Assembly (NCBI GenBank): GCA_014529385.2
Contig: CM043950.1
Coordinates: forward strand, 70,244,935 to 70,308,934
Length of the DNA stretch: 64,000 bases
Origin: Adiantum capillus-veneris
Taxonomy: Eukaryota; Streptophyta; Polypodiopsida; Polypodiales; Pteridaceae
Direction: 5' to 3'
Shown: positions 48,018 to 59,375 of the stretch, piece after piece
Numbering within the stretch: position 1 is the stretch's first letter
Layout of the letters: the number at the start of each line of letters is the position of its first letter
Position numbers and translations under genes: made by a program
The notes under the pieces: model-generated
Told to the model about the DNA's origin: nothing
What the model saw: only the letters and a program-made list of their open reading frames with translations
The model's database searches: none

Positions 48018-49049
48018 CTATTTTTTCGCACTAGCTATGGTTGCTAAAGAAGATTTAGGGACCCACTTGTATGTTTTCTTTGTTATATGAGGATGAGTCT
48101 TGTCAGAAGCTATATGCATTGCTTCTAGCATATTTAAGGGCACGAGCATTTCATCCCCCTCAGGTATTACCCAGATCGTCCCCCTATTTCCCCAAGTGTC
48201 TATAGTTGCAGCTAGGTGGACCCAATCCACATTGTATAATTCAGTCATCCCAGGTAGTACATCCATATAAGGAGAATCTTCCCCAACATCAGTATCCGCT
48301 TTACAAGTGTAACAATACTGCAATGGGACCGAGTGAACTGTGGTGTCAAATCTATGATCAATTATAAACCTGTTTCCTAGAGGATGTGCTCGACCGGTCA
48401 CAAGATCCACTCGACTGATAGAATCTTGGAACTGCAAGTAGACATGGTTTTTAGACCAGTCGTGCACCATTTTTGCTTCCCTCATGAAAGGATGTCCTAA
48501 TATCATCTCAGATGCCATAGTGTGCTTGGAGAAGACCTTGATCTTGAGATCTTCTAGCATCCCAATAGGTTTAACAATAGACCCATTGGCCATCTTCACT
48601 ACTATGGTTGTGGTCGCAAGGTGAGGTCTTCCCATAGTTTCCCAGCAATTTTTAGTCACAATGCTAACCCCAGCGCCACCTTCAAGGATTCCCTTCACAG
48701 TTAATCCCTTAGTAGTGACTGGTATGGTCGCATTGAATTCATCACCCTCAAAGTATTGTCCCAACTTGCTAACAGGTATTTCTATAACAAGGTTCTCATC
48801 TAGCTTGGGTTGTGGATCTAAGTGTCCCTCCTCTATTAGCATCTCCTCTGTAGGGTTTGGATAAGTTCCTATCTTCTTCTTGGATCTCTGCCATTGTGGC
48901 TCATGAAGATCTTCCTTGTTGGTTTCTATCTTAGTGGTTGTTTTGTTCTCCATGGTTTCACCTGAATCAGAATCTTCTTCAGCATCGTTCATATATACGG
49001 GGTCGTCACCAATCCCTATGTTGGTCTTTGAACTGGGGTCTGACTTCAC
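48018..49049 (-). CDS. Element F protease-like ORF with altered active site
   Basis: This open frame of about 343 codons contains GQYFEGDEFNATIPVTTKG, then GILEGGAGVSIVTKNCWE and MILGHPFMREAKMVHDW. These align with element B ORF2 (GEYCEGEEGNTTLPVEFQG, AILDSGAGVAIATKEIW, IILGRPFMRQLKMVQDW). The catalytic DSG is EGG, so this retropepsin should be inactive. The C-terminal part carries the bridge segment VDWVHLAATIDTW...VIPEGDEM that in element B is out of frame. The frame is remarkably open for an element whose gag is broken. Confidence 0.85.
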   Translation of the reverse strand: MKSDPSSKTNIGIGDDPVYMNDAEEDSDSGETMENKTTTKIETNKEDLHEPQWQRSKKKIGTYPNPTEEMLIEEGHLDPQPKLDENLVIEIPVSKLGQYFEGDEFNATIPVTTKGLTVKGILEGGAGVSIVTKNCWETMGRPHLATTTIVVKMANGSIVKPIGMLEDLKIKVFSKHTMASEMILGHPFMREAKMVHDWSKNHVYLQFQDSISRVDLVTGRAHPLGNRFIIDHRFDTTVHSVPLQYCYTCKADTDVGEDSPYMDVLPGMTELYNVDWVHLAATIDTWGNRGTIWVIPEGDEMLVPLNMLEAMHIASDKTHPHITKKTYKWVPKSSLATIASAKK

Positions 49050-49070
49050 TGCTTTTTACGATCTCTTTCT

Positions 49071-50161
49071 TCATGTTTTCTTCTTTTTCTGAGATTGGGC
49101 AATTGATGCCGTGTCTCTTTCCTCAAGAATATAATTTTGTTTTTGGAGCATCGATCGTGTGAGTATGTTTACTGGAACCACGGGTGTACTTTGTGATGGC
49201 CCCTCGGTAACTTCAATCAAGTTTAATGGCGTGATCTTCGGTGCATTTGGATTATTTGGACATTGGGCAATCAAATGATCTATGCCACATCAATTACACA
49301 TAAGTATCGGCATTGTAGACGTGCTCGCTTGATTAGTTTGCATTAGTGTGGCATTCTTTTGTAGCCTAATAGGACACTCGGCTACACGATGTGGACCTCC
49401 ACACTCACAGCATTGAAGAGGTGGTCTCTTAGCAGTGTAATTGATATTTTGGCATCTTGCAGCAAGAGCAGCTACTTGATATACAGGTTTGACTTGTCCC
49501 CAATAGTCCTCCATGTAGTATTGTGGACTTTCTTCAAGCACATCCATCCCATAGGCAATATTAGGGTCTATATCTTCCTCACAGCCTCCCAAACAAGCAA
49601 TAAATGACTCACAACCCACTTGATTCACAGAAGTTATTCTCGGATGTGGTGGTTGCGGTCCTAGCACTGGAGGTGGTAAGGGTGTTGTTTGAACAACATT
49701 TTGGGCCCTAGGGACCATGTGTTGTGTTGTTTGTTCAAGTGGTGGGGCCGATATCAATGCAGGCACTCGAGGTGTGTTTGTCCATGCTAAGGTTGATCTA
49801 TTGGCCATTGCACGCTTAAATACTATGCAATCTTTAGCTTGATGACCATACCTTCCACAGGCATTGCAATTCCCATTGAATTTTACTCTAAAAGAAGGGA
49901 ATCATTGGTACTATGCGGTCCATAGCATAATGAGCACCATTGTTGCTCCCTTCTTGGATACATATGATTGTTTTGCGGAGCACGATTGTCTCTAAGACTC
50001 TCTTGAATAGCCTTGGTGAGATCTGCTAAAGTCATCTCAGATATCTTTGGCTCCTTAGCAATAGGTTTTAGGGTCATTGGCTGATACCCCGATGCTTGCG
50101 AGCTAATAGATTTAGGCTCAATAGACACTCTTTCTCCTTGAATCATTAAATTATCCTCCAA
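49071..50161 (-). pseudogene. Element F gag C-terminal region with zinc knuckle
   Basis: The frames at 49071-49274, 49290-49808 and 49883-50161 are separated by stops or indels. The middle frame has a CX2CX3HX4C knuckle (CCECGGPHRVAEC), the same short form as in element B. The pieces also contain a proline-rich linker and a degenerate second knuckle region near 49270. Confidence 0.8.
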
Positions 50162-50268
50162 TTGGATCGCATTGGTGGTGACTGCTTCCCAAGTGGGGTG
50201 ATACCTCTAATGACTAGGCCATTGTAGATATCCTCATGTCGTAATCCCCGAATAGATCTATCGAGCAA

Positions 50269-50670
50269 TTAATTATTGTTGAAGCGTTCATTTGGATTAC
50301 AACGAGAATTCAAATGCTTCAAGTGACTAATAAAGTCTCTCACCAACTCTCCTTCCTCTCGTTGGGCTTTCTGGAGCTGAGAGGCTACACCCCAAAGCAC
50401 TCCCTCTCGTATGTATTCTTTCAAGAACAATCTCCTAAGAGTAGGGTAAATCGTTTTTTCTTCCACCCTTAGGGTTCTATACCAATCCCCTGCCTTTCCA
50501 CTTAAGGTTAGGCTTAAAGCATTACTCTTATGTAGGTCATTGTGTTCTCCTAGAGAATCACATATTTGTTCAAACACTTCGATATGCTTTCTCACATCCC
50601 CATCTCCACTAATTTTTTGTGTGAGCTTGGCTATTTGTACTGCCTTACTTCTAGGCTCTCTATCAGGCAT
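50269..50670 (-). pseudogene. gag: Element F gag core
   Basis: The 133-codon frame shows the retrotransposon gag fold signature: GDGDVRKHIEVFEQICDSLG, LSLTLSGKAGDWYRTL and LRRLFLKEY, then GELVRDFISHLKHLNSRC. It would form the capsid lattice. Stops at either end break it from its neighbours. Confidence 0.85.
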
Positions 50671-50694
50671 GTTACGTATATTCTCAGCAATAAA

Positions 50695-52252
50695 TCAACC
50701 AATAGCTTGAGCAAATGTTGCCAAGTCACCTAAGTGAGCAGGCACCATGGGTGAAGGCGCTCCAGAGACTACATGTAGAGTAGGTATTGGCATTGGGCTT
50801 GGCGCATAGGAATCCCTTGGGTTCCACATTTGGTACGGGGTTGTGCCATGTGGTGGCCCAAAGTTCATATGTGTGTCCCTAGGCATAGCAGATGTCGGAT
50901 GTGACATGCTAATGCTAGCCGGTATAGTCATATGGAAATAAGAACTTGGGTATTGTGGTTGTGGAGCATAGGTTGTTGAAACAATGGGAGGAGTAGGGAC
51001 TACATGAGTACGAGGACCCATGGGTGTATACGATTGGTACACACTTGTAGGTACTATTGCAGGCATTGAGCTACCATGTAGGGGTGCTTTACTAACAAAT
51101 GAGGTCCATGGCATGTTCTTGGCATGCCCATCATTGGGGTAGGCATGGTAGCCGTGATGTCATCAAGGGAAAGATGAGCTAGACTGGGAAAGGTGAAATT
51201 ATCACTTATGGGCTGAGATTGCACTGAGACCCTTGGAGAAACAACATATGGAGGATCCATCAGACTTACCGAGGGAGTCTCCATTTGTGATAAGGCTGGT
51301 TGTTTAGCCTTTCCTGTATCTAAGAATCTCATGAGACCCATTGAAGGCATGTTGATCCCCTTGTTCTGTCTCTCTAACTCAATGACCCTGTGGATGACCT
51401 CACAAACACTTTGTTGTTGATCCTCCACACTAGTAGCACCCATTGTGGATTGTAGGACATCTAACCAACCCACATGATAGGTGTGACCTGTGTATAGGTC
51501 GGTCAGAGTTTTCGTTTGTAGTTCGTACTCCCAGTTCTCATTTAAGAACGCTCCATCTAGGATTGAGGTGCCAGGGGTGTCCTTTGAACTAGATGCAATG
51601 TTGCTTTCTAGGGGTTGGCCCTTAGCGGTTGCTAAGTCAGGAGCACTCGATTGCTCTCCTAGCAAAGATATTGACATACGAGCTTTTGATTTTAACTCTC
51701 TTCATTGCTCCACCTTGCGTAAGCTCTCGACTTCCTTTTCCCTAGCTGCAATGATATATCGCTCAACCTCTTGCACTTCGGCAAGGCTTCTACCATCGGG
51801 TAATATGACTCGGAGGGGAATAGCTCTGAAGAGTCAGGAGGTGCAGTGAATGAAGTATTCACGTGCACATTCTCTAAGGGCATAGGCTCTACGTTGGTCA
51901 TGAATGGAGAATTTACTTCCCCACTCCCCTCATTTTCATCATTAGCTCCATGTTCGGAGCAAGTGGCTCTACTAAAGGTCTCCTTCAAGTGGCTAAGCAC
52001 TCTCGGCCCGGACCGTGGGCCCATGGCATGCATGTCTTGGCTTGAGCTATCGGGATTAGGCATTGGGAAACCCTCCATGACGTCGTAGTCAGAGGAGGAG
52101 TCAGTAGCCGCTATGTTCGGGTCTTGGTTTGTACTACCTTGGGTCCCCGCCGAGGGCCCGGAACCTAAGGTAGGTGGATAATGAGAACTCGCGTAACTCG
52201 AAATTCTCTCTAGTTGCTCCGTCTCTAGCACACGACCAGAGCGTAGATGCAT
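50695..52252 (-). pseudogene. Element F gag N-terminal region
   Basis: The frames at 51692-52252, 51054-51677 and 50695-51114 overlap or abut with frame changes. The first starts MHLRSGRVLE, matching the MKLRSGRNL start of element B gag. The rest is serine, proline and methionine rich, with NENWEYELQTKTLTDLYTGHTYHVGWLDVL as the only compact segment. No function is recognised beyond being gag N-terminus. Confidence 0.75.
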
Positions 52253-52967
52253 GTGCCTTTGACACCCTACAAGCGTCAGCGAATAACCGCGAAGGTTAAC
52301 AGCTTACTTTTTTAGGCGTCTGTTTTCACTCGTTTTTTAATGTTTTTTTAATATTTTTGAATGATCAATTTTTTGATTAAAGTGTGTGATAGCTCAAAAC
52401 AAGCGTATCACTCAGAGGGTCGTGGTGTGCTTTACAGCACAACGTTCGGTCACCTGAAGCTCCGTTGGTCCTCAAAAAAGTCAATTTTTAGCTACGTGTG
52501 AAGCTAAAATACGTGATTTTAAAGGGGACTGAGGCCTGAGCCTGAGCGTGAGCTTGGGCTTGGATCTGGGCTTGGGTCTGGGAGATATTCCCGATCCTAG
52601 TCCTACCTTTAAATTTATTTTTTTTTTTTTTTTTTGGATAAGGTCGCCGCGGCCTGCGCGCGAGCACACACACACTCTACCTACCTACTTCCGACAAATA
52701 CACCTACTGTTATACACTAACACACTTCATTAGCTCTCAAAGATCTACTTCCTACTTACTGTACTTTGCATTACACAGAACTAACAACCTTAATACTAAT
52801 TCCTTATGATAGAGAAAAAACACAGTACCTTTGGAAACTCCATTAACAAAGAAATACACAGTAGCAACATAAAATCCTTCTTCTCAACACACACACCCTC
52901 TTTCCTTACCGTTCCTACAATTGAAATTGCACCACAAAGGAAGCCATTCAAGCTTAGTGTATAGCAT
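52253..52967 (-). other. Untranslated leader of element F
   Basis: This 0.7-kb region between PBS and gag has no sustained frame. It contains an imperfect 6-bp tandem repeat (tgggct-like, about 52528-52585) and a T run of about 19 (52617-52635). None of the palindromes of element B occurs here. Confidence 0.75.
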
Positions 52968-52985
52968 TCCCCGGCAACAACGCCA
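52968..52985 (-). other. Primer-binding site, tRNA-Asp type (element F)
   Basis: The minus strand reads TGGCGTTGTTGCCGGGGA, two bases from the plant tRNA-Asp type PBS, four bases inside the LTR. Confidence 0.85.
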
Positions 52986-52989
52986 AAAA

Positions 52990-53226
52990 TGTTCACGTAT
53001 GTCGCACGTGTCAATGCAAGGAACTTGCCGATACACTGTGTGCGAGCCACAAATGGCTCCAAGCACACAACAAGCCTAAATTAGTTAGCTCAAAGATGGC
53101 ATTGGTGTGTCACTCACCGCTCTATGCTTCCTATCGTGGAGGATTCCTCGCAGCGAATAAGAGGGAGACGCGGCTACGCCGCGCTCAACCGCCTCGCCGC
53201 CGTCGTGCCGCTGCAATGCTCGATCG

Positions 53227-53295
<69 letters not shown>

Positions 53296-53603
53296 GGATA
53301 CACACACACACAAGGAGACGAAGAAGAAGAAGATGGAGATGGAGCAAGAGCACTCTTCAATTGCACAAATGAGAGAATGAGTGAATTTTAGGTTTAGTTG
53401 ACTTTTATATGAGCTCGCCTCAGTCACACTTGGGCGCCCATGCTTAGCCAACTAATCCCTTGAATCTTCCAGTTAGAGTGTGCCTCTCATCGGCGATCAC
53501 TCTTACCCTTTTCCTATTGATCCGACAAGCCCGGTACCTGACTCTACCAAATAAATAATACAATGTCCGTCGTAGGTGATAGGAATGTGCGTGAGGGTTA
53601 ACA
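52990..53603 (-). repeat. 5' LTR of element F (614 bp)
   Basis: It runs from TGTTCACGTATGTCGC to GGGTTAACA on the plus strand. A long CT microsatellite lies at 53229-53293, where the 3' LTR has a TC/AC tract instead. A TATA-like box lies at 53402-53410 (minus strand ATATAAAAG). Confidence 0.93.
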
Positions 53604-53608
53604 GTTTT

Positions 53609-54272
53609 TTCTGGAAAGTGACTCTTGCAACAGAAATGTGCATAATACATCAAACTTGACAACTGCGGGATTTCCTTGGGTCATAAGTCTCCAAGTACCA
53701 GCAAAAGTGTGGTAAGACTCTGGTAAGGCATCAAGAACAGTCTACACAAGGAAACTATCTGAAATGACTTGACCTGCAGAAATAAGTTGCTCATTGATAT
53801 CCTTGATACCAGCAAGGAAAGTGTCCATATCATCTTCCTCATGCATAATCTTCGATTCCAGCTCTTTACGCAACAAAGCAATTTTAGCCTCATTGCGGCT
53901 TGCATAAAGACCTGCTAGAATATCCCAAGCCTGTTTTGCAGATTTTGCTGAACGAATGTGAGGAACAATGGTGCGCTTCACAGACAACACAATCAATGCA
54001 TGAGCCTACGCATTCTTTACATCCAAACGAGCTTGTTCTACCGTAGGCAAAAAAACTCTAATAGCAGCAATCCTTGCAGCAAGACCTGCAACATCCTCAA
54101 CATCGCCTGCATCCTCAGAACCAAGACGTACATCCATGCCATGCACAATATTCTAGACGCCCGTTGACACAAGAACATGTTGCATCATATAAGCCCACAT
54201 AGGGTAATTGTCCCCATCCAACCTGTCCTCAGCAGCAAACATCTTGAACACATCTGTGTTGTTGTTGTCAAC
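53609..54272 (-). pseudogene. gag: Copia E gag N-terminal part
   Basis: The minus strand reads DNNNTDVFKMFAAEDRLDGD (to 54272) and then, with small frame breaks, VLSVKRTIVPHIRSAKSAKQAWDILAGLYASRNEAKIALLRKELESKIMHEEDDMDTFLAGIKDINEQLISAG. It ends at the TSD of element F. The start codon has been separated from the frame by the solo LTR insertion at 54273. Confidence 0.88.
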
Positions 54273-55840
54273 TGTCATAATAATCAATATCTAATTCTCC
54301 TAAATGATTTTCTCATATTAAACTGATCATTTAATGTGGGGAGGTACCAGGGGAGAAAAAGCTAGAATATTGGTTAAGCTAGCAGACCGGCCACAGTAGG
54401 GATCCAAAGTGGGGGCCATCTGCAAAAGAGCCATGTGCAACAATGGGCTAAAAAGACCCTAAGGTTCAGCCCATTAAGACTTCCAAAATGCTAAGGTTCC
54501 AAAATTCAAAGGTTGTGTCCAAAGGTCAACCCTAGGAAAAATTGGATGCTTTGTGTGTGCCCTAAAAGTCTTTGCACATCCCTACATGGGAGGGGGCGAG
54601 CCCTAAAGGTAGGGGATGAGAGAGAAAGCCACACACACACACACACAGGCTCCCTTTACAAAAAGGGAATGAGGGACACATGTCAGCTCCCTAGCCCAGA
54701 TGCCACAAGGTGTGCCCAATTCCTATTGGAAGACCCTTGAAGTGGACCAATGAGAATTAAGCTAGAGTAAATTTAGTTTAATTAATTTAAAAACATTTAA
54801 TAAAAGAAACCAATGAGAATTAAGTCTCCTAGAAGACTATTGGGCAGTCTCCCAAAGGGTCCAATGAGCATTCAGAAGCCCCATGGCTTGCTTGATTCCT
54901 ATTGGCCAGGAGGCAAAGGGGTCCAATGAGAGTTTAGTTTAATTATTTAATTACCTAAAGCTCTCACAAAAGGGGAAAGGGGGACACATGTCAGAAGGCT
55001 ATCACTTATGCTGCTTAATACCCATTGGCTTGACTTGGGGAGGTCCAATGAGGCAAAAGCCAGACCAAATTAGCAACAAGGGCTCGCCCAAGAGAGAGAG
55101 GGGGCTGATTTTTGCTTGGCATTATCACACACACACTCACACAAGCTCATGGTGAAGAAAGAATACTCTATCTCCTCCCAAGCTTTAATGGAGAGCTCAT
55201 CACCTACTCCAAGCTTGCGAGATAGAAGCCTACATCAACATTCTCTTGGCATGTGGATGCAAATCCAACCAAGAGCCAAGCTTCAATGCATGCTCGTCTT
55301 CTCTACCAAGCTAATTACTAAGCTAAGCTATGCTAATATGAGTGATTATGTGAGGAGATGTACATCTTTCTCGTAAGATACTCCTTCTTCCTCTCAATCT
55401 ACTCTCATACCCTGCTAGCTCTCACCATCTTCGAAGGTGTGTGAGGTCTTGGGTCTGAGAACGGGGATAATTCAAGTTGTGTTTGATTAACTGTTTTGCT
55501 TAGTGCCTGAAGCTTCCATCTTCATTGCACTAGCTAGTCTTGAAGGAACGCAAAGAATTGTATTGTACAATGTCTCTCTTGATGGGAGAAACCATAATAC
55601 AAAGCCTTTTGGAAGGGGGACCGGCTCCATGCAAATCCGGTCCTCAACTGTTGTCAATAGCTTAATTTCTCTCTCTTTTGAAAGTATTGTTGATGCTATC
55701 TAACTAGGTGTTATGCTTTTTGTTGCTCTCTCCACCCAAGCACTCTTGTAATTCTCATTAGGAATCTATTCTAATGAAATGCCCACTATGTTCATGCTAA
55801 TTTCCACTACACATAAGTTATTAGGCCATTAAATGTTACA
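54273..55840 (+). mobile_element. Solo LTR (1,568 bp) in the copia E gag start
   Basis: It runs from TGTCATAATAATC to AATGTTACA and is flanked by TSD tcaac (54268-54272 and 55841-55845). The copia E sequence resumes exactly across it. No internal retrotransposon coding region is present, so unequal recombination between two LTRs probably removed it. Its first kilobase resembles 7335-8340. It contains repeated ccaatgagaattaa-type phrases and an AC microsatellite near 54630. Orientation is assigned from similarity only. Confidence 0.9.
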
Positions 55841-55845
55841 TCAAC

Positions 55846-56193
55846 CATGATAAATGTTGCACCTACGTGAAAACTGCCCGAAATGAGGAGAGACGGAGTG
55901 AGACCAACACGTCTATAAAACACAACCCCCAATAGACTGTATGGGACCTGTTATGCAGTATTTTGCACTGACATAAATTTTGCACAAAATGACAAAATAG
56001 CCTATGCAGTATTGCCTGTAGTGGAAATAGAGGCCGAAATGAGCCCAAATCAGAAATCTGAGCAGACTAACCTCTACAAGCTTTACCAAAATTTTTGTCG
56101 ACCTGCGAACGCTCACCAAAGCTCACAGAAATCACAGAAAGTGAGCAGGCGTTGTTGGAGCTACTGACAATTGAGCCCGAGAGGATGCAACCT
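55846..56193 (-). other. Leader of copia E
   Basis: It corresponds to the leaders at 15197-15544 (copia C) and 42834-43165 (copia D), between PBS and gag start. Confidence 0.88.
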
Positions 56194-56205
56194 GCTTTGA
56201 TACCA
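56194..56205 (-). other. Primer-binding site, initiator tRNA-Met type (copia E)
   Basis: The minus strand reads TGGTATCAAAGC, one change from the copy in elements C and D. Confidence 0.9.
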
Positions 56206-56207
56206 AT

Positions 56208-56434
56208 TGTTGGAATTAGGGTTGAAAGGAAACACACACAGCTTGGAGAAGACGAAGGAAGCTCAAGGCACAAAACTGAGAGTGTATTACTTAGTGTGCA
56301 ATGGAAAGATTGATATCCCTAGAGTGATGGGCGTATATACAATGCACAGGGGAAAAACCCTCCTAAAGAGGGAAAAAATGCATCGGCGGTCCTAGTGTGT
56401 TCACACACATCACTACCACATGTATATGGTAACA
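56208..56434 (-). repeat. 5' LTR of copia E (227 bp)
   Basis: It runs from TGTTGGAATTAGG to TATGGTAACA on the plus strand, the same family as 14956-15182 and 43180-43407. Confidence 0.95.
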
Positions 56435-58980
56435 ATCTTATGTTAAATATCAAAGTAAGCATAGTGACAAAAATTAGAGGCTCCTCTTTTGATATAAAAT
56501 TGCATAACCAACCGTAGGAGATGGTTCACATTGATTTGAAAAAAAAAACTCTAGCCTAGCTTATACTAATGAGTTCGTCTCAGATTATTGAACCAAAACA
56601 AAATAGAGTAAATGCTAAGTATGGTTTTTTTATTGAACTCGGGTAGTCAACTTTGAAACCTATTTTTCAAATTATGAAGTCCAATCTATACAAATATTAG
56701 TCTCAAAATCAGTGAACTATTGATTTATCATGACAACAACAAAGTAATTAACTATTACAATGCTAACCACCTACAATATGAAAGTCACAAGAGCGAAATA
56801 TCATAACACCCTGGTGGAATAGGTACCATCTTTGATGGAAACATTCTTCCATCAACTCAGTTAAGCACGCTATAGAGGAGAACCATGTAGAAGCACTATT
56901 AGTGAGAAGGATTGTGACTCTTCACCTTCAAATATGCCTTGTCATGCTCACATTTTCCCTCAAGGGAAGCTAAAAACTCACTTTACATCTTCATGAACAA
57001 AAGAGAGTTAATCTCCAGCATTCATGAAGATGTAACAATTCATCCACCTATTGTATTGGATACTTATTCTTGATTGTAACCAGGCTCAATCCACGAAAAT
57101 CTATGCACATGCACATAATATCATTTTTCTTCATCAATAAAATAAGAGAAGACCATGGTGAAGAATAAAAACCCTACTGAGGTATTTTGCAAGCTCGTGT
57201 TCTACATTAGTTGCACCTTCATGAATAAGTTGATAAGGTGGATTACTTCTAGGTTATTGCCTAAAACAACATCTATGTTGTGTTGTACCATTCATGTAGG
57301 TGATAAATCATCAAGCAAATCATTAGGAAAAACATCATTGTATTCCTTAAGAAACTTCTTGAGTTGAAGTGTAACTTCTACTAAATCTTTACATAAATGA
57401 GTAGTTTGGTTATCATGTAAGCTTGTATCTTGAGTATTTTGATTTGAAGATTTGTTTTAAATATGCATTAAACATCATTGGAAAGAAAGAAGATAAAGAA
57501 GCATGTGGCATTGAAGAAGACTCACATCAAAAAAGCCACTTCATTTACCAAAATTCAAACTTAAAGTAGAGGTAGATAAAGCATTCATGACACAATTAGT
57601 AAAACAGAGAAACCTACTCTCTTTCATTATTAGGATCCAGATGGGTAGGCTCAATTGTACAAATAAGTAGCACGTGCAAACCATTGGCTTTGAACATCAA
57701 ACTAGTGTGCTCATACCTATAGTGTAATGAAGGACCCAACCCATGCAACCACTCTTTGCTAAGAACCACAGCTACCATATCCATGTTCATAACCTAGAAA
57801 TCTAAATTCATAGTATTCTCTTGAACTTTTGGGGGTACATTTTAATGTGAACAATGCCATGCTTATTAATCAACACTACCTTGTAGTGCTGTGAGCTGGA
57901 ATTCTATAGTAGATTTATCTTCTTGACCAACTTATAGTAAAGAAATTTGTGAAAGGTGTTGTCAACTACCAGAATATGCACCTTCTATCCTTTGATATTG
58001 TTGTGCATTCTCACAAGGTCACGTGGTCCAAAAGTCATCTACAACTTAGAAGTAGACAAACAACATTCATGAATCTGTTCTATATGTGAGACTTTTACAT
58101 TAGCATACTTAGAGGAGGAATCCAGAGAAAGCAGCTTACCTGTGTGCACTAATTTTTTCTTTCCCTTAGACTACTCACTTGTAATGGCAAAATTGAGACT
58201 TTCTCTTATTACTAACATGATGTGTTGCTTGTGGGGTTCACCTTTCAAAAATACCTTTAGCAAGTGCGTTCAAGAGGTAATTATAAAATCCCTTTGCACA
58301 CATACGTCACCATGAATAAAAGAAACTTGTAACTTTTTCTTCAAATTTCCATTTTTAGACCCCTCTTGCACATGTATTTATATAGCTCTTTGAAATTTAA
58401 AAACCCCCTCCGAATGAATTCACATTCTACACTTTTACTTTTTGAGGTGACATCTCCCCCCCCCCCCCCCCCCCCCCCCAACCAACCCTCCCCACCCTAA
58501 GGTGATGCACGTGTGTTACCGCTAATATTATGCATGATGCATTGTGCTTTATGTAATGATGGTATGAATGACTTGTTAGGATTAACATGAATGTGTGCTT
58601 GAACTATGGCATCCTCTAAAGTTTTGGGATCCTATGTCTCAACCTTCTTTGAAAGCTCTAGATCAAGACCTCCAACAAAATGACAAACTTGTTGTAACTT
58701 ATACATTCCATCTAATGTTAATATGTCATCCCCATAATGAGCAATGTATCAATTTAATAGTCAATGTTGGTGCATGAAACACAAGTCCCAACCTGACCAA
58801 TGTTAACCATTCTCATTAGTTGGAAGGAGCTCTACTTGGAATGCTTTCTCAAAAACACCCCATGTTTTAAGTTATTTATGTGGTTTTTAGATCATCCACC
58901 ACTTGTACACCTTTCCATCAAGGAGAAGACTTCTGTTTATTTCCTAGAATGCATACAAAGTATGATATAAACGGTGTACA
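56435..58980 (-). pseudogene. Decayed Ty3/gypsy gag-protease-RT remnant
   Basis: The frames are broken throughout. The clearest motif is on the minus strand at 57060-57117 (MCMCIDFRGLSLVTIKNKYP, compare the gypsy CVDYRALNKVTIKNKYP box). The PR-to-RT linker lies at about 57160-57400, protease-like text at about 57580-58000 and probable gag at 58500-58980. The first 350 bp are AT-rich and unassigned. A run of 24 C (58456-58479) interrupts it. Confidence 0.6.
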
Positions 58981-59324
58981 TCTCCCCATCTATACGTGCT
59001 TCAGATAATTTGAAGTTCTTTTGTTTGACTAAAAGAGTCTGCATCATTAATCAGGTCGTCAGTGTTGAGGTGGTCCGGGGCGGGCAACAAGAAGAGCAAC
59101 CTCTAGACACCCTTCAAGGCTCCCGTGCTGCTCAATGGGGCTGGGGCACAACACAACACAAACCAAAACAACAAACCCACAGCCAAATCCCAACTACACA
59201 AGGGGCACCACCTAGTTTAAGAGCGAACTAGGATGCAAAAGAGGAGAATCGTTAGAGCAACCCACAAACAAGCAAGGAATTTACACTAACCCTAACACCA
59301 ATGGAACACTCTCACCCACTAAAA

Positions 59325-59375
<51 letters not shown>

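Larger units (their letters stand above)
45856..53603 (-). mobile_element. Gypsy-related element F without RT or integrase (7,748 bp)
   Basis: The LTRs are 45856-46445 and 52990-53603, with TSD gtttt (45851-45855 and 53604-53608), a tRNA-Asp type PBS and a PPT at the inner edges. The internal 6.5 kb encodes only gag, a protease-like domain and W-x-P-K motifs on the minus strand. No RT, RNase H or integrase motif was found on either strand. The gag start, zinc-knuckle form, protease region and bridge segment resemble element B. This is the layout of a non-autonomous, gag-carrying element. Confidence 0.92.
43408..56434 (-). mobile_element. Ty1/copia element E, split by element F and a solo LTR
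   Basis: This is a minus-strand copia of the C/D family with its 5' LTR at 56208-56434. Its gag is split by element F (45856-53603) and its leader-gag junction by a solo LTR (54273-55840). It is cut off inside RT at 43408 by the LTR of element D; the rest of RT, RNase H and the 3' LTR are not found. The breakpoints are precise, because the gag reading frames resume across each insertion with matching 5-bp TSDs. Confidence 0.93.

Noticed and set aside
58595-58777. Short plus-strand frames in 56435-62065 as host genes
   Set aside because: They are short, lack domains and lie in decayed minus-strand gypsy sequence or in AT-rich unassigned DNA.
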